Positions 45,880-57,249 of a stretch of DNA of 64,000 nucleotides are shown here, piece after piece. The notes under the pieces are model-generated. The model was given only the letters and a program-made list of their open reading frames with translations, was not told the origin of the DNA and searched no databases. Both the position numbers and the translations under genes were made by a program. The first letter of the stretch is position 1, and every line of letters starts with the position of its first letter. This stretch comes from Alisma plantago-aquatica (Eukaryota > Streptophyta > Magnoliopsida > Alismatales > Alismataceae), in assembly GCA_963693085.1 (NCBI GenBank), contig OY856409.1, positions 1,336,556,915 through 1,336,620,914 on the forward strand, in the 5' to 3' direction.

Positions 45880-47600
45880 CTTGAAGGATCATATGTAAGT
45901 CGATTGCGGTGTTTGATAGGGAAAACTACACATATTGGAAGAGAATGATGCAATTCCACTTTCAAGGCACCAACTTTGATCTCTAGAAGATGATTGCATT
46001 ACCACATGAGCCTCCAACAATATATATGGAGATATGGAATCCAGATAAGGAAAAAAGGAAACTATAAATGTCAAAGCAGTAATTATGTTATACTCTCGTC
46101 TATCTCCTAGTGAATTTTATAGAGTATCTTCTTGTGAAACTGTATATGATATATGAAGAAAATTTTCGGTTACAAATGAAGAAACTTAACAAATTAAGAG
46201 TACAAAGATTAATATGTTAACAAATATGAAGTATTATGCATGACTAAACTAAAACTATTAATGAAATGTATGCCAGATTTTCTACTCTATTAAATGGTTT
46301 GAGTACCTCAGGAAAGTAAATAACTGAGCAAGAGCAAGTCTTTAAGATACTTATATTCTTGCCTCCTAAGTTAAACAATAAGGTAACTATTATAGAAGAA
46401 TCTAGTGACCTTTCAAAATTATTGATGAAGCAACTCATTGGAAATTTGGAGACACATGAAGTGAAACTTTAAGAATATGCCAAAATAGAAGAAGAAGAAG
46501 AAAGAAGAAGAAGAAAGACTTTTTGAGAAAAAGGGTGTGGCATTCAAAGAAAAATCTTCAAATTCATGTTTTTCTACTGACTCATCTAATGGTGAAGACG
46601 AAGACGTCATAAAGGTAAAATATATGTACATTCTTCTTCTAACAAAAATATTGGATCTTTTTATACTAGATGTCACATTTGTGGAGATAAAGAACATTGG
46701 GACGCTTAATGCTCGGAAATCAAGAAAAAGTAGAAGAAAAACTACAAGGACAAGAAGTATAAAGCATATCATGCTACTTGGGATGTTTCCTCAAACTCAG
46801 AGGCAAATGATGAAGAAATATTTCATCATGCAGTTGGATGCTTCATTGCTTTACATGAATACAATGATGACAACGAAGAAGTAGGTGCGCAAGGTAATGA
46901 TGATGAGTTATTTCTCTCAATTTTCTCTAAATAAGAACTTATTGAACTTGTAAAAATTACCTCAAATAAAGTTGAAAAGTATAAGAAAAAGAAAAATAAA
47001 TTGACAAATATTGTTGATTCATTAATTGAATAGCTTAATGAGCTAAATGAACAGCATGCTAGTGATAAGAAAATTATAGATGACCTTATTTCACAAAATA
47101 TTCCTTACAAACTCAAGTTTCTACTCTTTTAGATAAGTTAAGTAATATGGAGAAACAACCTCCTTGTTGATCACATTTTAATTATGATCTTATCCTTGAA
47201 ATGAAGTAAATGATAAAATTGACATCCTTGAAAAGAATAGTGCTAGTACTAGAAAATAATTAATTTCTACTAGTAAAGACTCTTTGATTCTTGCCAAGGA
47301 AAATGAAAATCATAAAAGATCTTTTCATAAATTCACAAATAGTTATACATGTTGAAAAATATTTTGCATTCTGACATTAATCATGTTGACACTCATGGAC
47401 TTGGTTAAATTCCAAAAAGAGTTAAAAGAAAAAATAAGCAAAGACCTATTTTTGTTAAGAAAAAAACAATTTTAACCTTCGTGTTAATCATGTTACTTAG
47501 TTTGGTCGTAGTAAAGTTGGTCACTATGCTTATTCATGGCCTTTCAATAGAAAGAGTGACAACAACATGGTTTGGGTACCAAGAACATCTTTCTGTACAA
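45880..47600 (+). pseudogene. Degenerate SIRE-type gag of element G
   Basis: Fragments line up with the S gag: YWKRMMQFHFQGTNFDL (about 45,936, matching YWKRRMQFYIQGVSYEM), ALPHEPPT, a LNVKAV-like block, YSRLSPSEFYRVSSCETVYD (about 46,092-46,150, matching YAALSPSEFNHISSWDTAHE), then a Glu-rich stretch. A CCHC knuckle at 46,671-46,712 reads CHICGDKEHWDA, stop, C. The second-knuckle region near 47,505-47,575 reads VGHYAYSWPFNRK followed by VWVPR, as in SIRE gag C termini. Many stops and frameshifts are present. The pol frame expected next is absent. Confidence 0.82.
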
Positions 47601-48335
47601 GATGTTATATTCTTCAATTGGTATCTATATGTGTTGTTAATTGGTTGTTAGTTTCTTTATTTGAGCTCAATTTTTATGAGTATGAGATTAAGGATGAGCT
47701 TAAATCATGTGATCTATATAGCCATCTTTGTTAGATTATGTTTTTCATGGGTTCTCTATTACAATTATGGACTTAAAATCCCTTAATTTTGGTCTAGAGA
47801 TTCTTTGTTGACCACATTTTGGTTTTTATGGCAATCTCTATATCATGGAGGTCACATTCCTTGCATTGAATTGAGATATTCTTTAGAAAATTGGTGTTTT
47901 CCATGACATCTTTATATAAATGGTGGAGTTAACATTGATTACCATTGGCTTAGAGTATTTTTTATATTACACCTAATGAGATCGTTTTATCATGAAGGAC
48001 TTAACATTCCTCTCATTGGTAATTAGAAAATATATTTGTTCATTAATTAAATATGACTTTTGTCTATACAATGCACCCTTTTTCAATTAGTTTCTCGATT
48101 CAAATTGTGCATCCTTATTTTCTGTTGGGTATATATGTACCCTCTCTAAAATGACTATATGGTAGGTGGGAATGTCACCTTGAGGGGGAGCATTTGTAAG
48201 TACAACCCCTTTTTAACTTCAACAGAGGGGAGAAAAATCTATGAAGAATTTTTTTATCTATCTACAATAATGTAAAGGTATAACACTATAAATTGTCTAC
48301 TTTCAAGTTGTCGTATGGAAATATTTGTCATCATC
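47601..48335. other. G 3' untranslated region; no coding sequence seen
   Basis: AT-rich stretch between the gag remnant and the PPT, containing a GAGGGGGAGCATTTG run near 48,181 that resembles a second purine tract. Confidence 0.5.
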
Positions 48336-48348
48336 AAAATGGGGGGAC
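48336..48348 (+). other. Polypurine tract of element G
   Basis: AAAATGGGGGGAC directly before the 3' LTR TGTTGGC. Confidence 0.85.
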
Positions 48349-49179
48349 TGTTGGCTTTTTGGATATGCCACACTCATATTTTGATGATACAAATATTTCT
48401 ATTTGTATCACTAACATGTGCATTTAGTGTTTCAGATGATCAAGGAACTTAGACAAGATCCAACAGTAAAGAACATGCTATTATATATGTGTTTGGATGC
48501 TTGTAGGTCAACTTGTACAATGTATATGCTTTGTACAAGTTCATTTTGTAAAACTTGTTAGGAATTATGTAAGAACAATTTATGATTGACCTAATCTAAA
48601 TTCTAAACTCTTTTTCACACTTACATCAAGTCTTTAGGATAGTTAGATGTCATTAGAAAAATCATTAGATATATTTCCCAAGAAAATAGTAATGACATGG
48701 AATATTTTGGTCAAACTATACTTTGACTGAGGTAGAGCCTTTTTGAGAAATAGAAGTTGTAGAAATATAGTCGTTGTGAAATCAAGAAAAACACTACCTC
48801 TTGGTCAAACTACACATCGCCTGAGATCAATCCGCAATCAAAATCTGCATTCATTTTTCTATCCATTACAAACTTGTCTTTTGACTTTTAACATATAGTT
48901 TAGTGTTTATCTCATCCTAAACACTCGTGATATCTATATTGACCATTCCTAAGTGTTTTCTACATATATGAGCACCTATGGACACTTAGAACATTTACTT
49001 GAGCAATCTGTTACATACTATCGTTCTCCAAGCTTAGAATTTTACATTGTATCTTTAGATCTAAGCCATACATCAATACTAGTGTCTTACTCCACCAAAT
49101 AAAGCCTTGTCTATTTATTGTGGAGAGTTGATTATCACTTATTCATAGATACCTACAAATGGCATATGTTGTTAGAGTT
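48349..49179 (+). repeat. 3' LTR of element G, cut by element X
   Basis: Collinear with 44,468 to about 45,325 of the 5' LTR. The last part (ATATGTTGTTAGAGTT) aligns with ATATCTTGTGAGAGCT in the left LTR, showing that X inserted at that point. The remaining ~480 bp should follow the right end of X. Confidence 0.88.
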
Positions 49180-52100
49180 TGTAACGAACTGAAACTTGGA
49201 CATATTCTCTTTTTGGCCCTTTTTCAACCTTTTTCTTTCATTTTTATCCTTTTTGGATTTGATGTTTAATTTGTAGAAATAATAGTAGGTTGGTGGACAT
49301 TTGTTCATTATTTATGCCAACAAATGGGTCTATGTGCAAATACCTCAGTGAATGTTTTAATAAGGGTCTAATATAAAAATTTACCACTTAAGTATCATAA
49401 TGATAAAGTAAATTCGTTCTAGATCATTCCTTAGACTTATGGAGCAAGGAAGAGAAAAAGGAATAAAAAAGTTAATGCTTTAAACATGTTAATGTGATAT
49501 TGAATTATTTAATATGAAAAGTAGTGGTAATATTGGACAATGGGAAAAAAATCATAAAAGGAAGACTAATTGGTTAAAGATAAGTTCATATTCATTTTCC
49601 TTAGGTTTGGTTTGGCTTGAGGGCCAAGTTTCATAAATTTAGAATAATAATAACTATATCTCTTTTATTTAGAAAAGAAAAGATGAGTTTTCATCAAAAT
49701 ATGAAATAAAATACTTAATGACTCTAAAAGTGGAAAATATTATTATCTTTGTAATCTACACGTTAAAAATAGCCTTTGGGTGAATTTTCATGTAATTTGG
49801 ATAATCTTTAATATACATGTGAAGTTAGGAGAGAGAAAGTGTGTAGAACCTTCAAAATATTAAATGAATGTACCAACAACTTCAACATGTAAAGTTGATG
49901 GCAAATTCATATTCAAGACACTTAATATGACTTTTAGGTGAAGTTTCAACAAGTTTATAGAATCTTATAATCATTAAAGATGAAGGAAAGAGATAATAGG
50001 ATTTGGTTTATTTAACACAAAAAAGTTCTCAAAAGGCAAAACTAATTCCATATTTCTCATATCCGAAATAGGCTAGGTGCCAAATTTCATTAAAAATGGA
50101 GTTGGTTTTCACCCTTTTTGGAGGAGAGAGGAATAAGTACATAATTACATTTCCACTATATTTGAATCTGAATGTGAATTATAGTTAAATGTCACACATG
50201 CTTAGCAGGCGCGTGCGAGTGGGACTGTTGGATCCCCGATCAAACAGCTCGCGGTCATCTTCAAACCACGACCAAAAAGGAAGGCTGGTGGGATATTTTT
50301 GGTTCGGTAAAATCCACTTTTCTTCCTCATTTCTAGACCAAATCGCATGATTTCTTTGCCTTTAGTTTCCTTTTTAGATTCTACACAAACCGATCCCTTG
50401 TTTGTGGTTTTTCATCGTGAATTAGGGAAATTCCCAAATCATCTCTAGAGCTTCTAAAAAATCCCAATACATTAAACCTTAAACTAAAACCCAGCCTATA
50501 AATATCACCCCTAAAACCCCCGTATCCTCCTACTTGACTCTCTGCTTTGTCATATTTGTTCATTGCTCACGTTAGCCTTGGTTTGGGATCAGTCTTGTGG
50601 AAGATAGTTCCTCTTCTTCTCATCATCTCGGTCGGATTGATCTACAACACCAGGTTCACGACACCTTTCTCTATCTTTCTCTGCCTTCGGTTTGATCAAT
50701 GCTCGCATATAGCAACTTTTCCCAAATTTGTGCAAGCTTCTATTTGCAGAGCCCTGGCCATGGAATGGCCTGTGGGAGGGGAGAATCTCCTCTGTTGATT
50801 CCCGGTCTTGCCCCTTATTTCTCCTCTTTCTTTGATTTTCTCGCAAGGGGCAAAGTCATCTTTTATGTCCCATTTTATCTCATTTCCGTGACGTGCGAGT
50901 TGGTGACATGATAAGGGGACCAAGAAACTTGTCCAGTAGTGGTTGGTCCAAGTCATCATGCCCATACTCTCCCTCTCTCTCTTCTCCCAAAGCTTTGTTT
51001 TGCGTACGTGACTTAAACCGAATTTCCTGATTGGTCAATTTTACAAAAATCATATCTTTTGACTCGCTTTTCCAAAAATTTAGTAAAAATATATTTAGGA
51101 ATAAAAAAAATATCTTCTTTCTAATAAAAATGGTTTAGGGGACTAATTCCCATGATTTTTATGGTTTATTCTTAAGTATCTAATAAATCATATAAAAATC
51201 CCTAAAATTGGTAACTAATTCAGATAAACTCCAAATCGGACAAATAAATATGTTTTCTTGATCAAGAAAACCTAATAAGATCAATGGTGATGATTTTAGA
51301 GTCTAAATCAAGGGTTTTTTTAAATAAAATAAAAATAGGGGTTTCTTTACATTAATCTACATGATATACCCTAATACATGATTATACATTGAAAATAGGA
51401 AAAGTGGACCTTGGACTCAATTAAAGTGGTGAAAATGAATAACAGAATTCAATAAGAGAGGTATGTGCAAATATTATCCTTAAGTTGGGATATTTTTGAA
51501 CCAACCCTATTTTCCATAATGAGGCATGAACCCTATTTCCTTTATTATTGTTTCTCTTGTTCTAATTGCTTCAAAATCATATTTGGTATATTTTCTTGGG
51601 TCTTGGAACCCCAATTCCATGTTGCTACTATTTGAGGATTTAATATTTCCATATTACTATTTCTTGAGCATGATGGTTTATTTTACTATTTATCTATAGT
51701 AGTGGTACTTATGTACAACCACCCATTGTTAGGGCATGTGTTATTTCACTATGGGGAATGTGTTTACTTTCCCCCTGGGGAATGTGTTATTTCTCCCCAA
51801 TATAAAATATTTGATAGGTGACTTGGAATGTGATTACTCTCCCCTCATCTGTAGGTTGGGGTCTGGTAGGTGCCTCAACCCTACTTAGTTAATTTAGCCC
51901 AATATTAATCATTCATGCAAATTCATTATTATTTATTGGTTTTGGCAAGAATATTTTGTTATATGCCTCATTCTAGTCGCCTTCTCATCTTATGATGAAT
52001 CTATATCCTTATGTTTCATTGTTGTTCTTATCTTTGTCTCTTGATCGTATTGTTGACACATACCTTGTTTTCTCTCTCTTGCTGGGTGACTTCCCAACCA

Positions 52101-52443
52101 CCCCGATAGAGCACAAGGTGTTGAACAAGATCAAGGAGAACATAGCTTTTGGCATGGACCTAGCTCTTGGAGATGTTGCTTTGGAGGCAAGACTTGAAGT
52201 AGTTTGTAATTCCCTCTATCCAGATCATTTTGTTGTAGCTATCCTTGTAAGACCTATATGGGAGTTGATGATGTACTCTTATAAATTGAATATAATCATG
52301 ATTTTTATTTCGTTGCTATACACTTTGGTAAATAAAGATTTGAAAATTTTACACCTATTCCAACATACCTTTTGAGTATGTCTGGTATGGATGTTTTATT
52401 CTTCAAAATTTTAGTAAAGGGGTGATTTCACTCTTTTATATCA
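49180..52443 (+). repeat. 5' LTR of element X (3,264 bp)
   Basis: Begins TGTAACGAACTGAAACTTGG and ends CTCTTTTATATCA directly before the PBS. The TATA box CTATAAATA lies near 50,497. It is highly similar to 54,566-56,647 and to 63,824-64,000, which correspond to its first three quarters. Short open frames at 50.4-51.0 kb and 51,992-52,375 show no known domain. Confidence 0.92.
50225..50247. repeat. Palindromic word in X 5' LTR
   Basis: CTGTTGGATC, loop CCC, GATCAAACAG: a stem with one mismatch. It sits about 250 bp upstream of the TATA box at 50,497. Confidence 0.8.
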
Positions 52444-52455
52444 TGGTATCAGAGC
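52444..52455 (+). other. Primer-binding site of element X (tRNA-iMet)
   Basis: TGGTATCAGAGC, a perfect match, immediately adjacent to the LTR end CA. Confidence 0.92.
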
Positions 52456-54231
52456 CCATGATAGTCACAATATGACCATTTCAATTTTGTCTCCCTAATT
52501 AGAAACCTTGCCTTGCATAGTTCCCCTTTAAGTGACATGTTTGCCTTAGAATTGATCCGTGCAACCCTTGAGATGATGAAAGGTTGATGTAGGATCCTAT
52601 GAGTTTCATATTAGAATCATGTTGAGTAAACCCCTAATATTTTTCAATTAAGATATGTAAGTAACCATAGTAACTTGAGGTTGTTTAGTTTTGCCTTTAG
52701 GCAGCTACTAGGACATGAAGTTGAAGGCAAAGGTGTCTAGAAAGGATCATGGTTCGAGGGCTAGTAAGATTTTCCTCTGTGCTACTAGCTTGGTTTATAA
52801 GGACTTCCAAATCTACATGATACCTGCCTGGCTTGAGCTAATACGGATTGTCCAAAATATCATACCTTTAGGCAATAGTATCCTTAGACATCTTTGTTGG
52901 ATATATTTGAGAACCTTATGTGTTGACCTAGTCTTTCAGGTGTTGCGACTTGTTTTGAGGATGTATAACCAATATAGTTCCCTTATGTCCCTTAGGACCA
53001 CATGTTTGGTCACCCTAACCCTAGAACCTAGACTTTGACGTTTGGTGTTTAGTAAGCTATCAAAGTGTGTAGTGGAAGAATTATGGATCTTATACATGGT
53101 TTAGTAGACTCACCCGTTTACCTATAGTTTAGTTTGGCTTGGTAGGTCAAACCTCTTAAAGGGTGGAGAGTAGTTGGTTGTTGATGTTGGGTAGTTAGAT
53201 TTTGAGGACGAAATCCTTTTATGGGGGATGGAGCCATGTGCCATATCGAGATCTAGCTACGTGACTTTAGAAATCCTAACTCCATGAATAGGAGGTTAGC
53301 TTGCTTGGATCCTTATTTTTGACCAAACAAGTCATAGTTATAACCTAACATGCTTGTTTATATACTAATGAACATATAGTAGTCATATAATGAATAGTCC
53401 ATATGTTTGAACACTAATGAATATTTAATGCAGATAATATGAGTAACTCACATATTAATCCTAATGGTGGATGCATGATTCTAACCATGTCATCAACCAA
53501 TAAACCCTAATGATATGATGAGCAAAATAATTGTAACCTAATCTTGGACTTAAGACATGCTAAAAAGGTATAAGTATAATATAATTATCATGTTGACCTA
53601 AACCTAAGTTGAATCAGCTAACCTTAACTAATACAACTTTGATGGCTTTCATGATACATTAATGACATTAGGTGTCATAATCAGATAACATAATTTGAAA
53701 CACATAAATGATATGGAATCACCTAATCATAGATTAATCAAGTCATCAATATGAAATGCATATCACCTTGTTCTCTAATACACACCTATTTAATCACCTA
53801 ATCATGACTTGGTATGTGAATCAAATCCATTAAGATGTATTATGTCCCACCTCGTTCACGAAAATACACATAATGACTTCAATATGGATAACGAGTAACT
53901 GGATTCACACAAATGTGCATAATCAATAATAAGTAGTGAATAAATATGAGAAAAAGATTAATGATGGCGTTAATGTGAGTAAGAAAGGTAATGTGACAAT
54001 GTTTAAAGTAATAATGTGACATTAATTGGATTAATTGTAGACTTAATAACAAATTGGATAAAATGTCTAATTTCATGCCAAATAATTTGTTACAATTAAA
54101 CATGGTGATAATATGAGGATAATGAGGCCTAAATCCAAATTATTAAGGATAATGGTCATATATAATAATGGATATTGAGATAATTTAGTATAACTCTAAT
54201 TGTGCTAAATTCTTAATAAGGTAAGTGAGAA

Positions 54232-54258
<27 letters not shown>
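54232..54258. repeat. (AT)n microsatellite
   Basis: Uninterrupted alternating AT for 27 bases. Confidence 0.95.
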
Positions 54259-54262
<4 letters not shown>

Positions 54263-54548
54263 TTCATGCATAATAATAAAATATAACTCATTTGGCAACA
54301 AAGTGAATATGTCATGACACAATTAAAAGAATAATAATGATATTATGATATCATAATAAATATAATGCTAATAAGCCAAAAACGTTAAAAAGAAATCTTA
54401 ATAGTGGAACCCTAGGTGATCCTTGAGAACCTGACCTATGAGGAGTTGTTAGTGAAAGTTTTGGTAAAAGTTTTATGGGTTGTTTAAAGACAATTTGTTG
54501 TACACTCACCCTTCCCTCTTTGCTTGAGATTTTGGAGAAAAAATCCTT

Positions 54549-54565
54549 TTTAAGGGGTAGAGTGT
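54549..54565 (+). other. Polypurine tract of element X
   Basis: TTTTAAGGGGTAGAGTGT overlaps the boundary just before the 3' LTR TGTAAC at 54,566. It is similar to chromovirus PPTs with AAGGGGGGGAGA. Confidence 0.75.
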
Positions 54566-56647
54566 TGTAACAAACTAAAACTTGGACATATTATCTTTTT
54601 GGCCCTTTTTCAAGCTTTTCCTTTCATTTCTATCCTTTTTGGCTTTGATGTTTAATTTGTGGAAATAATAGTGGATTGGTGAACATTTTTTCATTATTTA
54701 TACCAACAAATGGGTTTATGCACAAATAGCTCAGTGAATGCTTTAATAAGGGTCTAATATGCAAATTTACCACTTAAGTGACATAATGATAAAATAAATT
54801 CGTTTTAGATCATTCCTTAGACTTATGGAGCAAGGAAGAGAAAAAGGAATGAAAAATAATGCTTTAAACATGTTAATGTGATATTGAATTATTTAATATG
54901 ATTAATAGTGGTAATATTGGATAATGGGTGAAAATTCATAAAAGGAAGACTAATTGGTTAAAGATAAGTTCATATTCATTTTCCTCGGGTTTGGTTTGGC
55001 TTTAGGGCCAAATTTCATAATTTTAGAATAATAATAACTATATCTCTTTTATTTAGAAAAGAAAAGACGAGTTTTCCTCAAAATATGAAATAAAATACTC
55101 AATGACTCCAAAAGTGGGAAATAGTCTTATATATGTAATGTACACATTAAAAATAGCCTTTGGGTAAATTTATATGTAATTTGTATAATCTATAATATAC
55201 ATGTGAAGTTAGGAGAGAGAAAGTGTGTAGAACCTTCAAAATATTAAATAAATGTAAAAACAACTTCAACATGTAAAATTGATGGCAAATTTGGAGAATC
55301 TTATAGTCATTAATGATGGAGGAAAGATAAAATAGGATTCAGTTTATTTCACTCAACAAAAGTTCTCAAAAGGAAAAATTAATTCCATATTTGGATTCCT
55401 CATGTTCAAAATAGGCTAGTTGTCAAATTTCATTAAAAATGGAGTTGGTTTGCACCCTTTTTGGAGGGGAGAGGAATAAGTATGTAGTTACATCTCCACT
55501 TTATTCAAACTGAATGTGATTTACAGTTAAACGTCATGCATGTTTAGTGGATGCATAAGAGTCAGACCGTTGGATCCCCGATCCAACGGCTCACGGTCAT
55601 CTTCAACCCATGACCAAAAAGGAAAGTAGGTGAGATATTTTTGGTTTGGTAAAATCCAGATTTCTGCCTCGTTTCTTAACCAAATCGCATAATTTCTTCG
55701 CCTTTATTTTCTTTTTAGATTATGCACAAACTGAGCCCTTGTTTGTGGTCTTTCTTTGTGAATTGGGGAAATGCTTAAATTGTCTCTAGAGCTTCTCAAA
55801 GCTCCCAAGCCATTAAACCTTAAACTACAACCCTACCTATAAATATCACCCCCAAAACCCTCGTATCCTCCTACTTGACTCTCCGCTTCACCTTATTTGT
55901 TCGTTTCTCATGTATGTGATCATCGGGAGCCTTGTTTTGGGTTCAGTCTTGTGGCAGATTGCTCCACTTCTTCTCGTCGTCTCAGTCTAATTGATCTACA
56001 CCGCCAGGTTCACAACACCTTTCTCTATTTGTCTCTACCTTCAGTTTGATCAATGCTCACATATAGCAATTTTGCCCAAATTTGTGCAAGCTTCTTCTTG
56101 TGGAGCCTCAGTCATGGCGTGTCCTGTGCAAGGGGATAATCTCCTCTGTTGATTCCCGATCTTTCCTCCTATTTCTCCACTTTCTTTGATATTCTCGCAA
56201 GGGGCAAAGTCGTCTTTTCTGCCCAATTTTATCTCATTTCTGCACTGTGTGAGTTGGTGAGATGGCAAGGGGATCAGGCGACTTGGCCAATAGCAGTTGG
56301 TTCAATTCATCGCGCCCATCCTCTACCTCTCTCTCTTCTCTCAAAGCTTTGCTTTGCCTACGTGGCTTAAACAGAATTTACTGATTTGTTAGTTTTGCAA
56401 AAATCATATTTTTTGACTTGCTTGTCCAAAAATTTAGTAAAAATATGCTTTGGAATTGGAAAATTGTGTTATTTCTAATCAAAATGGTTTTGGGGACTTA
56501 TTCCCATGATTTTGATGGTTTATTCTTGAGGATCTAATAAATAATATAAAAAGCCCTAAAATTGGTAACTAATTCATATGAACTCCAAAATGGACAAATA
56601 TATCTGTTTTCTTGATTAGGATAACCTAATAAGATCACTGGTGATGA
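54566..56647 (+). repeat. 3' LTR of element X, left part
   Basis: Collinear with 49,180 to about 51,290. TATA box near 55,838. Ends at the LINE target duplication; the LTR resumes at 63,824. Confidence 0.92.
55567..55589. repeat. Perfect 10-bp palindrome in X 3' LTR U3
   Basis: CCGTTGGATC, loop CCC, GATCCAACGG. The same site in the 5' LTR has decayed by one pair. It is followed by the TATA box about 250 bp downstream. Confidence 0.85.
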
Positions 56648-57249
56648 ATTTTTTTATTGATAAAAGTTCATTTCATTGAAGAAAATAAACCATACAAAAG
56701 TAAAATGCAAGCTAAAAACCTGCATTTGCAAGGTTTATCCTACTGGTAAAGCTAGAAAGTGAGCAGGCAGCAAAAAGTAAGTAGAAAGTTCATGGGGGAG
56801 GCACCCCTTAACAAGCCTCAAAGAGCATCGGCCATAGGAAACAAAAAGATTATGTAATTATCCTTGATGCAACATTTAGTAGGTTGGTTCTGGTTTCTTC
56901 ATCGAGCATTTCCTTAAGCTATAAAAGATAGGCTGCTTCTGATTTACTAGCATCGAAGTCTACAATTTCAACCACCTCCTCCGTTTCCTGGTGACCTACA
57001 ATGATGCATAATTTTTAGATCGAAAATTATTGTATTAATTATGGTGGTCTTGGCTTTGTTTTTATTGTCATATCTTTTGTTGTTTCTCTCATTCCAGATA
57101 TTCCAGAAGATTGTTTGAAGGAAGTCATCAGTCAGGAGTTGGTGGCTGTTTCTGCGGGGATGAAGGTTGGTTGGTATTTTTGTTATGTTTTAGTCTGAGT
57201 GTCTAAGAAACATGAAATTGTTGATGATTTCCCTAGAGATGTAGTAGTG

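Larger units (their letters stand above)
44468..49179 (+). mobile_element. SIRE-like element G with gag remnant only (TR-GAG-like)
   Basis: 5' LTR 44,468-45,802, weak PBS, degenerate gag, PPT, and 3' LTR from 48,349 that is interrupted by element X at 49,180. No protease, integrase, RT or RNase H can be found in the 2.5-kb interior. The left LTR is preceded by AGTGT; the matching duplication would lie to the right of X, outside the window. The arrangement resembles gag-only terminal-repeat elements (TR-GAGs), but loss of pol by deletion is equally possible. Confidence 0.85.
52456..54565 (+). other. Interior of element X, no recognisable protein
   Basis: The longest open frame (52,715-53,038) shows no gag or pol motif. 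GATTTTGAGGACGAAATCC and TTTTATGGGGGATGG at about 53,192-53,226 look like the end of a gypsy interior plus PPT. A second, similar GATTTTGGAGAAAAAATCC with TTTTTAAGGGGTAG lies at 54,528-54,562. The 1.3 kb between them may be an inserted or duplicated segment. An (AT)n run occupies 54,232-54,258. Confidence 0.6.

Noticed and set aside
46419..46772. 117-codon minus-strand ORF with Ser/Phe runs
   Set aside because: Antisense of the Glu/Lys-rich part of the G gag remnant.
50381..50965. Several overlapping ORFs within the X LTR
   Set aside because: Not conserved as frames between the two X LTRs (the 3' copy has shifts) and no domain similarity.
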